A stretch of DNA of 44,486 nt from Heterotrichella gracilis (GCA_032358255.1 JAULBX010026719.1:1-44486); one strand, 5' to 3'. Counted from the stretch's first letter, positions 10,501 through 23,005 are shown. Notes: a model not told the origin generated them from the sequence alone. Numbers and translations are program-made.

Positions 10501-11322
10501 CGCTTCAGGTCTGCTTGGAGGAGGATTGGATTGATAGGAGGTTCAGAAGGCTTAGGTAGCTGTGCACTCGAAATATTGCTTACTATTTTTTCAACCGGCG
10601 TCCTTCTGCTGAGGTTGCGGGGCAGGAGAAAAATAGTGCTAGATAAAAGACTAAGGTGCATCGATGGCATTCACAGATGTGGTTTCAGGCACGCATGGCA
10701 ACAGGCGATGTATATAGTCTTTTATCCGCGATGCAGCACGTTTGCTGGGTTATTTCCCGGTTGCTCAGGGTTATGGTCACGAATATAGCTTCCGAGACAG
10801 CTACGACACCAGGTTCTCCAGCGGCAGTGTCCAGTGGCACCAGGCCCTGAGTGCCTTGCAGTATCAGTAGGGTAGGCCACCACTAACCTCGTGCTCGCTG
10901 TAAGTGCTCTCTTTGGAATGTGTCAGGTACTCGACAAGGTCTCCACCCACCCAAGTGTACACGATATATATTGATGCATGCTTTTTCTGGGCAATTTATG
11001 CATGCATGCAAAACGCAGGCTCTGGCCATATGCTTGTGCACCGACTTCACCTAGAATTCATGCTCCAAAACACGTTGGAAAATGATAACTTGCCACTGCG
11101 AGTTCATATCCTTGCCACTCGCGAATAAGTCACCCTAACGTCAGTTAAATCAAGGCGGTATGGAACCACAGTGGACGTTATATAACAGCTGTCAGTCGTG
11201 TGCCAGGGATGTTGAAAAATTTGTACCTAGTAGCTGATCAGTGATAACTGACTGCAACCCCGATGGTGATACACCACAAGAGCCCGATCCTATTGTTGCG
11301 GCACCGCTGGGTGTGAGGAGGC
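10501..11322. promoter_or_regulatory. Divergent intergenic region, methyltransferase / kinase-RING
   Basis: 822 bases lie between two opposite start codons, with no supported exon. TGCATGCA palindromes occur at about 10974-11010. Promoter function for both genes is inferred from orientation only. An additional non-coding 5' exon of the kinase gene could lie here. Confidence 0.35.
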
Positions 11323-14300
11323 ATGTCCGGGGTGCAGCAGCTGTCAGCATCAACTTCTGAGCACTTCTACCAGGCACAGTCAACCTGTAAGTCAGCACCA
11401 GGCACGCATCATGTCCTCCCTGCTCAACGTGTACATAAGGGAACAATACACGCCATTTGCAATATGCATGCATATAGTCGGATATTGCCGCTGCCATTCG
11501 CCATTTTAGTTGCTTCACGACTCCCAGCGTTGGTTAGCTTGCACAGATGAGGAGTACATAATTTAGGGTTGCTAATAACAGTGGGCCCGTGTCCACGCAG
11601 TGGGTCCCAGTATCCTGGCGCTGTCCGACCCTGTGCTTGCCAGCTGCCGGCGCTTCAGCTACCGCCAGCTCACACAGGCAACCGACAACTTCAGGAAGGA
11701 GAATGAGGTTGGTGAGGGGGGTTTTGGCAAGGTGTACAAGGGCTGGCTGACGGATGGCACCAAGGTGGCAATCAAGCGGCTGGACCGGTCGGGCATGCAG
11801 GTGAGCAGCTGGTACAGCACCAACCCCATGAATTGTGTGGCAATTGCATTCTACGTTAGCCTCGTCCATGTCTGCATTGCAGAGTGTCAATTGGCACATT
11901 GGCGTCGCATACTGCTAAGTGAAGACGTGCCCAGATGTGCGTCGTTATTGCCCACTTGTTTCCCTGGACATTACGATTGTTGACACGCACGTTAGTTGCT
12001 GCAATCCATCATGGGCACATCCACAACGTACGCTCCCTGCAAATTCTGCCCACATCCCCTTGCAGGGTGACAAAGAGTTCCTGGTTGAGATTGGCACCCT
12101 TGCCCGCCTCAGTCACCGGCATCTGCTGCCTGTGCTGGGCCTGTGCATAGAGGACGAGCAGCGCCTGTGCGTGTTCCCATTCATAGAGCGGGGGACGCTG
12201 CGTGGCTGCCTGGACGATGTCAAGCACCCGCTGCCATGGGACGTGAGGTGGGTGGTGGGGCAGAGGGCATGAATGGCTGCATGGAGAGGGTCGGAAGGGA
12301 CGGCATCCTGCCAATGGTATCATGCACACAATGTGCCTAGGGCAGTCAGGCTCCCAACATCGCTGCTAACGCCATTCCTGCCTGTCTTGGCTGCATGGAT
12401 TTTAGCTTCGCTGCTCACACACCACCGCCGCACGCGCAGGGTGCGCATCATCCACGACGCCGCCCGCGCCCTGTCTTACCTGCACCAAGGCGCGTGCCCA
12501 CCCGTCATACACCGCGACTTCAAGTCTTCAAACATACTCATCACCCATGGCTATCGTGCGCTGTTGGCGGATTTTGGCTTGGCGCGCTACCTGGCCAACC
12601 CCAACCAGGTGCAGTCTATGTGCACTGGGCTGCAAGTGTAGAATACACCTAGCAAGGTCACATGAAAGGCTGGCCTCACAATTATAATTCCTTGACAGCA
12701 TCTCTCACATCAGGATCAGGGATCAAATTTGTGGCGGTGTGCGTCAGCAGCAACATGCAAAAGCCCTTCTGATTATCATTTACACACATCATTGCTGACT
12801 AGAAATATTCCATTGCCGCCTAGCAATCCATTGAGGACGCTGAGTCTCTTGAGACCGCCGGCCTGCTTGGCCTGTCGGCCTACACTGCGCCCGAATACCT
12901 TGACAAAGGGGTGCTCACAGCCAAATTTGATGTCTACTCCTTCGGGGTGGTGCTGCTGGAGGTGATCACAGGTGCGGACCCAGGCATGCCATGTCGTGGG
13001 GGTTGGCGCACATGCGTGCACGCATGCACACGGCAAGATAGCACATTTGCCATACTGAGCTTTGTCTCGGCCATATGCAAGTGGATGCAATGCATGCCAT
13101 GCCGCGCCCATTTCGCCTCACCGCTGCTCTGCCACTCCTTTCCAGGCCAGAACCCCATCGACCCCAAGCGCTGGAAGAGCCAGGTGCGGCTGGTGGACTG
13201 GCTGCGGCCCCAGCTGCTGCATGTGGAGCAGGTGGTGGGCTCGGTGGACCCGGCGCTGCCACCTGGCAGCGTGCCGGTGCCTGAGCTGGCGATGCTGGCG
13301 GAGATTGCCTATGCGTGCCTGGACCTTAACCCAACACGCAGGTGACTTGGCTTGCCATTTACTGTGGGAGTTTCACTGCCATGCGGCTAACACACTGTGG
13401 CTGCCATACCTGGGTACTGCGTATCGCATTAAATCAGTCACTTCGCTATGAGAGGCGCTTTCTGAGGTTCAATTTCCCTGCGCAGGCCAGCCATGTGTGA
13501 CGTGCTTGCGCTGGTGGAGTCAATGAGCACATGCAACCAGGATGCGCCACCTGCCCCCACCACACAGCCACAACCGCCGCCACCGCAGCAGCCACCTCCT
13601 CCGGCACCCCAGCCAGTGGTTGCTGACTTGATTGACATGGGGGACAGCCCAGTGGCGGCAGTGCGGAGTGCAAGCGGGGCATGGGATGCGGCCAGTGGGG
13701 CCAGTTGGCGGGACCCGCAGGGGGGCGTGGCCAGCACATCAGGTCGGGAGGCAGGCAGCAGCAGTTGGTGGGGCAATGCAAACCAGCCGGGCCCATTGCA
13801 GCGTGGCACCTTGAGCTTTGTGGAGCAGGGGCAGCGGCACGCGGTGCCACAGAGCAGTGGTTGGGTGCAGGCGCACAGCACAGGCACGCAAGGCGACGTG
13901 CCTGCCAGCAATGCCGGGCATGCAAACAGCATGCACAGTGCAGCTGCAATGGCTGGGCAATCACGCGCTGAGCAGCCGCCAGTGTCATCAGGCAATGGGG
14001 TTGCAGCTGCTCGCAGTGAAGCGGTGCACAGTGCGGCAGGTGTGGCAGCAGCTGTGGGGGGTCTGCATGACTTGAGCCTGCGGCAGACTGAGGTACTGAG
14101 CAGGTCCAGCACCACCACCACCACCACTACCACCGCCAGAGCCATGCCCATAGGCAGCAGTGAGGAAAGACAGCAGCAACCACCATACCGCGGCAACCCG
14201 TTTGCCAGCAGCGGCAACCCATTCGGCGGCGAAGTCCCACGACAACCTGTATTGGCATCGAGCCCACCTAGGGTACCCATCGCCCCTGCAGCACCTGTAG

Positions 14301-15118
14301 CGACGCAGCGTGTTGGGTCTGGCCCTACTAAGCTGTGTGCGTGGAGCACTGAGGCTTCTGTGCCTAATCTCAGCACTGCAAGCACAGCCAGCAGTTCAAC
14401 TAGTGGCAGCGGGCGGATGGGTGGCAGCAGCGCAACATACGACATGGCGCCCGGAGTTACACAGGGGCCTGCACCGGATTGGTTTGCAGATTGGGGCAAC
14501 GCTGATGCTACGTTGGATGAGTTTGAGACGTTGGTGGGCCCAGCACCGGCAGGGTCTGCAGCTGCTCCAACCGCTGCACCAGCCAGCGTGGACGAGTTCA
14601 ATACCCTAGTCGCCATCACGCCTGCTCAGCGCCATGCGGCCAGCCCGCAGATCCACAACCACATTGAGCCAACGCAACAACAGCATGGCAAGCAGACGCA
14701 ACAGGTGTCACCCTCCCCGCCCACAGTGATCGCCGCCATAGCTCGTTACACCCATCAACCAGTGCAGCCATGGGAGGAGGAGTCGCCAAAGTCTGCAACT
14801 GCGCCCTCCTCGCCTGCACCTCCCCCGCCCCACCACACACACCTGGTGGTTCCTGTGTGGAGCCCCTGTGTAGAAGAACAGCCCGCCCAGGCTTCACGCG
14901 GTGTACGGGGCTTGTTTGGGATCAAGTCCAAGGGAGGCGCAGTCACGACAGGCGCATCTGGCAGTGGCGGCGTGTGCCTGGTGTGCGCTGAGTTCCCTGT
15001 GGCGCGCACCGCCTTGCCGTGCAGGCATGAATTCATGTGCGAGCGCTGCGCGCAGGTGCTGCAGGGTAGGCTGTGCACGTGTCCCATATGCAATGGAAAC
15101 GTGCAAGGGATTGAGTGA
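11323..15118 (+). CDS. Plant RLK/Pelle-type Ser/Thr kinase fused to a C-terminal RING finger (E3-like)
   Basis: Seven exons: 11323-11386, 11601-11800, 12066-12247, 12440-12608, 12824-12971, 13146-13341 and 13486-15118, giving 863 residues. The kinase domain (~40-335) opens with the plant-type [13 protein letters not shown] and has P-loop GEGGFG (59-64), Lys80 in [12 protein letters not shown] (Asp175), DFG (Asp193) and APE (227-229), so it looks active. A ~480-residue Ser/Ala/Gln/Pro-rich linker follows, with two NPF motifs and an 8-Thr run. The tail (817-855) is a C3HC4 [22 protein letters not shown]. No signal peptide or transmembrane segment is visible, so it is probably cytoplasmic. An in-frame TGA precedes the chosen ATG. 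All phases close, and the linker and RING share one exon with the kinase end ([12 protein letters not shown]), which supports one protein. Confidence 0.85.
14107..14139 (+). repeat. ACC trinucleotide tract coding poly-Thr
   Basis: A run of ACC/ACT codons inside the linker of the kinase-RING gene codes [10 protein letters not shown]. Such tracts vary in length between strains and often mark unstructured linkers. Confidence 0.8.
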
Positions 15119-16344
15119 GTTTTTTGTATGCATGCGTTTGCACCGGATGATAGAGCCGCGAATGGGGAAGGTGGCTGGTGTGCTGTGACCAATACTGAGT
15201 GTGGGGATCAGGGGACCCCTGGCAAATAGCTCAGCAACATACTAATGGGCCAATTTGGTCAAGAAATAATGACAGGGAACACAATGCTGTATGAATGAAC
15301 CCGGTTATTGTTTACTTTCCTGCTGTGAAGGTCGTTTAATTTATTTTAACGCTGGGTTGAGTATCCTTTCCATTTGTAGTCGTTTACGTCGTTAAACCGA
15401 CATACATGACAATGCCATTAGGCTGAGTGTGCACTGCGTGTGTCACAAACCATGTGATCACTTCAAGTGCATATAGTGTAAAGTTGTGCAATGCATTAAG
15501 TGTAAATTGCAGCACCACTGGTGAGTCATGACATCGCTCATCGCATGGCTGCCATGGCATAGCATTGCTACATCTCAGTTGGTTCAGCCTACAGATTGCA
15601 TGAAGTTCACAATGTATACAAGAAAGGAACGCACAGCCTCTGAGAGGAGTGCATTTTTAATATTTTAGTTACAAGCATTTGTCAGCTTACCGTATACAGC
15701 CAGATCAGCATTGCTTACTTTGGTGCATTTGCAAGCTCCACTTCAAGTGCCTGACGATGATAATCATTTGAAATGATCGATTGTTCAAGGTACAGGTTCT
15801 GGATGAAATCATTTAGGCTACGTGCTGCCTGGTCCAGTGCCAGCCCGGCGCGGCAACACAAATTATTTATACCTGCTGCAGCGCAAATTTGTTGACATAA
15901 ACTGCAACGCAAATTCACGCTGTGCAATTTGTGCTCCGAGCATGATGATTGGCAATGTTACATTGAATCATGCGTCACTTTTACAATAACTATGCCCAGT
16001 GCCACGAGGAGCACAATTTGCCAGGCATGCAAAAATGCTGCCCATCGGTGATATATATATTATCAGCAGTATTGCAGGAAATGTAACGCCTCAAATGCGT
16101 ACCAGGTACGCACATTAATAGTCGCCTTCATGAGGTGTTCACAGGTGCAGAACTACATCCAAAACCCGCGCTTTGACAACCCGCACAGTGCTGTAGTCTC
16201 CTGGCAGCAACAGCTGGTCAATCCCAGATGCAGGGCCTGGATTTCCCTGCTATTTCTCCTGCCTGTGCACACGTGACCTTGCGCCTGGAGGCTTCACTGC
16301 TGACAACTGCACTCGCAGGCAGAAAAAATATGCCCAGGAGCTTG
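15119..16344. other. Convergent 3' region between kinase-RING and MUSE13-like genes
   Basis: No supported gene in 1.2 kb. TGTAA occurs at about 15477 and 15502 for the plus-strand gene, and complements at about 15958 and 15981 for the minus-strand gene. A short (AT)n tract lies at 16051-16060. An exon-like stretch after an AG near 16144 is discussed among the rejected items. Confidence 0.5.
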
Positions 16345-19300
16345 CTACTCCAGCAAGTCATTGATCAGACCCATGTGGGCGAAATCGTCCAGCCCAGGGC
16401 TGTCTTGCGGCACATGCTGAGGCTCCACACGCTGCAGCAGTAACAATGCATTAAGCAAGGCAAGTGGTACGACAATGCATCCAGGCACAAATGAGCACCA
16501 GGCAGGGCTGGTGTAAGATATCAGCAGGCAGTTGATGGTGCATGGATGGTGATCGCACCTTGGGTTGCACAGGGGTGGTCGCATTGAATGGCATGCCTGC
16601 CTGCTGCCGCGCCCGCATCATGTTGAGTGCCGACGTGCCAAATGATCCATCCCCATTGCCCAATGTGCCACCCATGCTCATGCCAGAGCCGTGCGCATTG
16701 CCTGCTGAGCGCGATGCCGCAAGGCCTTGCGGCATTGCGTGCTGCGAAGGGCTGGCCATGCCCATTGGAATGCCCTGCACGGGGGCATTCATCATACCCG
16801 CTGCAGCATTCCTGTAGGATGGCACTCCATTGGACATGGGCACTGTTGCGCTGGGAGCTGCACTGCTCATTCCTCCATTTGTGCTTTGGGTGCCACCTGT
16901 GCCATGAGCAGCATTTGTGTACGCTGCAGGTTTTGTCATGGGCGCCGCGGCGTTCTGTGCCCCAGCCTGCGAGCTTGACGGTGCAGCATGCGCCCCGCCT
17001 TGCATCTGCTGCATCTTGCCACCTGGCTGCTGCCTGCCCCCACCAGGCATCTGCCCTGACCCCATGCGCTGCCCCATGCCGCCTGGCCCTCCAGAGCCGT
17101 GAGTGGCGCGCTGCCCCCCTGCCTGCTGCGCATCGGGCTTGGCAGCCATGGACGGCGATGTAGGCACCTTGGCTGCCACTGTGGGCACAGGGCGCGAGGA
17201 TGCCCCACGTGGCACCAGTGTTTCCAGGGGGGCTGGCTGTGGACTCACTGGTGGTGGAACATTGTGGGCAGCCAGGGGAGGTGCTGCCTGCCTACTGGTG
17301 GTGGTCTGCAGGGCACAAGGTACGTTAAGTCGCCGCACATGGGATGCATTGTGCAGGAACAGTACTTCATTCCACAATGGGGTGTGCAGTTGGGACGGGA
17401 GTACAATGACATGCCATTTGCGGCTTGCGCATACTGTACCTGTGAGGACGATGAAGGTCCACCGTCCAGGGAGCTGGCACGCTGTGGGCGCACGTGGGCA
17501 GTATGGTCCACAGACACAGCCCGCTCTGGCGCAGAGCTGACAGGGTGCAGCAGCGTGTGAGGGGCAGCTGACATGCTGGCAGCAGCAGGCTGTGCAGCAG
17601 GGTACTCATGGCCATGCACGCCATTCTCAGCCGCTGCGCCATTCGGGATGGCGGAGTCCATGCTGTCGCGCGAGTCAGGGCGCGATGCGGCGCGGGCCCT
17701 GTTGTTCACGTTGCCAGCTTGTGGGGACAGGTCAATGGATGACGATCTGCTGGGCGGCCAGGAGACATTGGGCTGCGCATCCAGCGTCGACGAGCTGCGG
17801 GGGAACAGCAGGTCAGCAGTGGCAAAGTACAGTGCAGGAAGTGGCATGGCTGTGTTCATGGCTTGTGATAATCCACATTACTGATTAGTCACATGCGTTC
17901 CAGCAATGCAGTCAGCCCCATATTGCCTGCCCCAACCAAGCCTGTCCTGGCACTGCATATACCACCTCTGTATCAGCCGTTCCATCGCAGCTAGATCATG
18001 CCAAGCATGGTCAGCCCATATGGCTCGGGATCTTTCAACAATTCGCCGTACTACTTTTCTACGACATGAAATGCAATTGGCCATCTTACCGCATTGATGA
18101 TAGCTATTGCTGCAGTACATACCCATCACGCTGTGTCTCACCTGAATTGAGAGTTGAGACTTGACGAGGCATGCATGCCAGCCAGCTGCAGCTCCGCCAG
18201 CTGTGCACGCAGCGCCGAGATCTCGCTCTGCTTCTCCACCAGGTGAGCATCACGCTTCTCAAGCTGCAGCTCCAGCCACCTTATGCGCTCGGTGAGAGCG
18301 ATAACCTATGCACGGCAGCAGCTGCTTACTCCATGCATACTAGCCGCAGGTAAGCAAAACCTAAAACCCTAAACCCTGAACAGCACATGCATGGCGCAGG
18401 ATACAATGAGCTTGGAGAGCAAATCAGTGGCATACCTCATCGTCAGAGTCTGACTCCGAGCTGGAGTCTGAGCTGGTAATGGCGATGGCAGAAGGCTGTG
18501 CACCCCCACCCCGGGCATGGCTGCCATCCTCGCTGCTGGCGGATACATACTTGTCTGCATCAGTCTTGCTGCCCGTATCAGAGCCAACACCGCGAGACTT
18601 GCTGCTGGATGGTGCGCCAGCACTGGCATCAGAGCCATCTGACACACGCTTGGCAGCAGGCTGTGCAGGCTGCTGCTTTGCCTTGCCAGGCGCCTGCTTT
18701 GCTTTCTCAGGCTCCTTGGCAGGGCCAGCGGCAGGCTGCCGGGGTTTGTCCTTTGCAGACGCCTCCTCCTCCTCCCGCCTGTACATCGCGACAACTTCTC
18801 TCAGCACACACGCCTACCTGATACCATCGCAAGGTTGGTCTGCTAGCAAGGAAACTAAATTACCTGCGGCGCTCCACCTCCACTGCCCTCTTGGCCGCCT
18901 CCTGCTGCTTGACAGCCTCCACCTTCAGGCGCTCGCTCTCCTCTGCCTCCCGCTTTGCCTTTTCGGCATCCTTCTTGGCCTTCTTCTTCTCCTTCTTGCG
19001 AGCCTTCTTCTCCTTCTCAGCAACAGCCTTGGCCTGCAGGGTGAACACGGGCGCTCAGCACAACCGCGGCGCAGACAGCAACAAAAACCAAACGCTGCCT
19101 GAAGGGCGCCCACACGCACCTGCTGGCGCTGGTCCTCAATCCGCTCTGCCTCCTCCTCCTCCTTGATCAGGGCATCCTGGAGCTTGAAAGCCTCCGCTTC
19201 GTTGTGGGCAATCTGTGGCGCAGCACGCACATTGGAATGATCAATATATGGATAGGCGTACTCGTATGCAGCGCCCTTTAGTGATAGCCATAACCTGGTG

Positions 19301-21502
19301 CTCTTCAGTCACAAGCATAGCGTCAAAGCACGCACCTCAATGCGCTCCATGAAGATATGTGCAGCAGCATACATCTCCACGGTGCGGCGGCCCAGCTCAG
19401 CCAGGCGTGACTCATCGCGCTCAATGGAGTCCTTGCTGTAGTCGTCGGTCTCCTGGGCATTCCTCAAGGCCAGGGTGTCGGGCGCTTTGTCATCCCTGAA
19501 GGGAATGATCGCTTCCTGCGCTGCCCGCTCCAGCACCGATATGACGTCCCCAGATAGCTGGAACGTCCCCCTGTCAGCGTCTATCAGGATCCCTGTCTGC
19601 CCGCCACCCCGCTTGCCCTGCACCGCCACCAGGCACTGCTTGGCATGCAGCCGCTAATTCATGCTGCAGTCTACACAAAGCCTAAATAGCCAGATACCAC
19701 CAGGTACAGCCAAAGCCTGCACAGCAACCACTTACCTTGAGGGACTGCCTTGAGACCTCCTCCAGCTGCTTTGTGCCGCAGTACAGGGCGTCCATCACCA
19801 GAGTGGAGGTCACCTCCTTCTCGTTGAAAAACCGTTTGACAAGGCCCTGGAGCACACCATGGTGTACGTATCTGTGACAACTTATGGCGCAGGATCCACA
19901 ATTTTTGGATATGCACCAAAAAACATATAAAAGTGGCACTCAGGAAAGTTGCTCCTGACTTGTTTAAAATCTCAACCATCCCCTGTGCCCTAAGAATGGT
20001 GCATGCATTTAGGTGGGTGGCGCTGCTGAAACCACAGCTAGCAATGCAAGGCGCTGCACGCACTTTCAGAATGATGTCCCCCTTTTCCTGTGACAACTTC
20101 TGCTGAGACTTTGCATCCAGGCTCTTCCAAAAGGCCCGGAAAGCTGGAGCATCTTCCCGCAGCCGTTGCAGCTTGTCACGCTTTTCCTCCACGAAACGCC
20201 GGCAGATCCCCTCGACGTTTGTCAAGTACACCCTGACCAGCTCCCGCCTGTACTGGGGGTCCAAGCACCTGAAAGGCTTGTACAGCTTGTCCCTGCACAC
20301 ACAGCTTTTGTCAACCCTTTGCCGCGCCTACCAGGACTGGGTGTTCACTGTCACATAACCGTGCCCCAGTGCCCCCTATGTCAACACGGGGGCTCAGTGG
20401 GCATAAGTGAATAAACCATACCTGATGACCTGCACTTGTGCTTTGATGACCAGGGTGTCGTTCACAGTGAACCCTTCCAGCACTTTTGATAGTTCCATGA
20501 ACTTCTTCCACCCCCAGTCGTGCTCCTTCTTGCAGAACCGGTGCAGGGTGTCTGCAACAACCCAAGGTCAGACCACTGCAGGGAACGCAATACCACAGCA
20601 GAATGCGGCAAGCCCATACCCCACCTGAGTATTTGGACTTCTTTGGGTCCTTGTTCACCACAGCAATGGTGAACTGTGCAAAGTGACTCCAGCCTGCACA
20701 CACATATTGTCTCAGCTCGAGGACAGAGATAGAGAGTGCATGTTATAGCCAAGGACTTCCAGACAACCTTACCAGGTAGCAGCTTATCATAGTCTGCCAC
20801 GCAAAGGAACAGCGACAGGTGGTTGCAGACATCGCATCCTTGGGGATACACAAGGATGTACCTGCACAGGGAGACCAGTTAGCTGCACTGCTTGGTGTGG
20901 AGGTGTTCAGGCACAGCACTCCCAACACCCGGGCACTCACCACTTGTAGCTGCCAACCTCGAACACCGTGCTGCGCAGCTCCCGTTTGCTGATTTCCGAA
21001 AACTTCTCGATCTTCCACGTGAACTTGCCGTACAGGTCGCTGGGTTTGAGGCCTGTGAGAAACCCATCTGATTACTGGAGGAACAGGAGGGTACTGGTTC
21101 CAACTGGGCATCGCCTGTATGTGTGCCGCGGCTTACCGTCGTCATCTTCTTCGAGGAAGGCAGACGAGGAGGCTATCGAGTCGATGACTGACCGCCTTGT
21201 GCGCCACTCTGCTGCCTCAGGGGTGTCTGGGGTGACAGTGAGGACGCCGTCGGCCTGTGGTGGCCCTTTCTCCTTGGTGCCTGAAACAGCGTGATGCCGA
21301 CCTGTGAGCCTGGCTATCCCATAGTGAAGCAGTGGCTTGGATTGCACTTGGAGGCATGCACGGGCTGGCGCCCGTATGCGTGTGGGGCATACGGATTACC
21401 GATGCATTTTGCTATCAGTGTGCAATGACATGTTTCCAGCCCCTTGCCCATCTTACCAGGCCCTCCAGCGTTCAGGGCCTCGCGGAGCCTAGCTTGCGAC
21501 AT
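16345..21502 (-). CDS. MUSE13: TRAF-like MATH-domain protein, MUSE13/MUSE14 (TRAF1a/1b) homologue
   Basis: In Arabidopsis, MUSE13/14 are TRAF-like adaptors that work with an SCF E3 ligase to limit NLR immune receptors and also act in autophagy. Sixteen exons read here: 21502-21457, 21280-21137, 21052-20941, 20861-20773, 20693-20625, 20551-20422, 20292-20064, 19846-19736, 19653-19336, 19212-19120, 19033-18864, 18778-18436, 18305-18142, 17794-17440, 17305-16559 and 16431-16345, about 1068 residues. The MATH domain (~70-200) has LYGKFTWKIEKF, YILVYPQGCDVCNHLSLFL, WSHFAQFTIAVVN and EHDWGWKKFMELS. Then come the family block RRELVRVYLTNVEGICRRF, the signature DSIERDESRLAELGRRTVEM, a Lys/Glu coiled coil (~450-510), acidic Ser stretches, a second coiled coil, a Gly/Met/Gln-rich region and the conserved end DDFAHMGLINDLLE. 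The exon 9 acceptor may be 15 bases further in. Confidence 0.92.
18356..18381 (-). repeat. Telomere-like TTTAGGG motif in a MUSE13-like intron
   Basis: AACCTAAAACCCTAAACCCTG on the plus strand is about three degenerate copies of the plant telomere unit CCCTAAA. It lies in the intron between exons 12 and 13. It is too short to be a telomere remnant of any length and also matches the plant telo-box core AAACCCTAA. Confidence 0.75.
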
Positions 21503-23005
21503 CGCTCTGACTCGGAACTTTCACAACTGCCCACTTGCTGTTAATAATCTAGTTGGGTCAAGTTGCCTCACGACAAACACTGAGACTTTGTCATCCTGCT
21601 TTGCAGGCTGTACCCCCGCACGCTCTAAGCCTTCACTTTGCGTGACAAGACGTGGTGGGCCTCCTCGCAAGCATACACTGTCACCACCTGGCAAAAGGTT
21701 CGAGTTTGAAGCGTGAAGATAGCTCTTGTGTTCAAAACCTGGGTCGAGCAGCCGTTTGGTAAAGAGTCAGCCACGGGCCAGGGGGATATTTTACAGATGA
21801 TTTCAGCTGGACATCACTTTGTGAAAATTGAGCCCTTTTTCAGAAAAGGGTTCTGAAAAGTTGTTGCCATTCCAAGCTGTCTCCTTGCTTCCAGCCACTT
21901 GGGTCTAAGCAGTGCCCTTTTCTGGTAAGTTCGTGAGACCTTGGAGTGCCTTTGCTTCCCTCAAATATGGGACCGCAGTCTGGGCGGCTTGGACGGTATA
22001 TTGTTGGAGATCCCTCCCACACAGCTTGGGGCAAGGTGGAGCAAATTGGTGACAGTGTATTTTAATCAAGTATGATAGTGAAATGGCTATGCATATATAC
22101 AATGATGGACAGATAATTAAATTTTGAGCCAATAGCGCTGGGAAGTGTGCAAACTGAACACTAGACAAAGCGTGTGCTGTGAGTGCGCCGCAACCCCAGC
22201 CTGCGCCCATACGTGAGTTGTACCAGAGGGTCTCAGCCCTTTGCATAAACACATTTAAACACTAACTACCCAATTGGGCAGCTTGGCCCCTGGCATGATT
22301 TGTAGATGTGGTCTGGGACAGTGGCAGGCATTGCACATTGTGCAGTGCCTGCATAGGAGTCCGAGCCCACGCAGTACTGGTCAAACAGATACCAACAAAG
22401 CAGTTTCCTAGGCCAGCCACTGCCCAGTATCAAATCACACGCAGCACCACGTGTCCCCCAATGCCATGCCAGGTCCTTTGCAACTGTCGAACTTACAAAA
22501 CAGCCATTGCCAAGTATTCGATGTGCCTTGCGGCTGAAGGAATCAATAATCATGGAGTATACATGTGCACGGCGGTCATTGTTTGCCTGAGGCTACTCTC
22601 TGGCCTGGCAGCAACCCCTTGAAAAATGGGTTTACCCAATCGTGTTAGATATGCAAAGAAAAATACAGGTTGATAGAAACGAAAAGAAGCTGCTGCAATA
22701 TTGATGCACTGAAGGATGCAATACGAAAGTAATTATGCGCAAGCTGCTGACAGGTGCAAGGCCATCCACTGCGGCAACGTTTCCCTCTCAATGATGATAG
22801 AAACGCACCCAGGCTTCGTTTCAGTACCACGATGTATCATGTTTTTGGCTGGTGGTCTTGAGGTGAGCCAGTATAGCAACAACCGCCAGAAAACGCGGTT
22901 CCCGCCCGCCTACCAAATGTCAGGGTGCACACTTGTACAGCCTTTGATTGGCGCTTGTGAGTGCTGTGCTAGCGTGTACGCACCACCACTGGAGTCCATC
23001 TAGCT
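21503..23005. other. Gene-free stretch upstream of MUSE13-like and downstream of RAD6
   Basis: 1.5 kb without a frame that shows splicing, conservation or a domain. It should hold the promoter of the minus-strand MUSE13-like gene and the 3' end of RAD6. A small foldback, CCCTTTTTCAGAAAAGGG, lies at about 21833-21850. Nothing else stood out. Confidence 0.5.

Noticed and set aside
11600..11983. Kinase start at 11600
   Set aside because: The codon is GTG across a splice acceptor. Joining to the exon at 11323-11386 keeps the frame and supplies an ATG.
13438..14619. 393-codon open frame on the minus strand opposite the kinase-RING gene
   Set aside because: It lies wholly antisense to the low-complexity GC-rich linker exon and consists of Ala, Cys, Leu and Pro runs with no domain. 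It is a composition shadow.
16144..16275. Exon-like plus-strand stretch (QNYIQNPRFDNPHSAVVSW) after an AG near 16144
   Set aside because: It looks protein-like for about 27 residues but has no partner exon, domain or start. It is too short to support a gene.
18356..18381. Internal telomere from a chromosome fusion
   Set aside because: Only about three degenerate units are present inside an intron of an intact gene. A fusion scar would normally be longer and not sit in a conserved gene.
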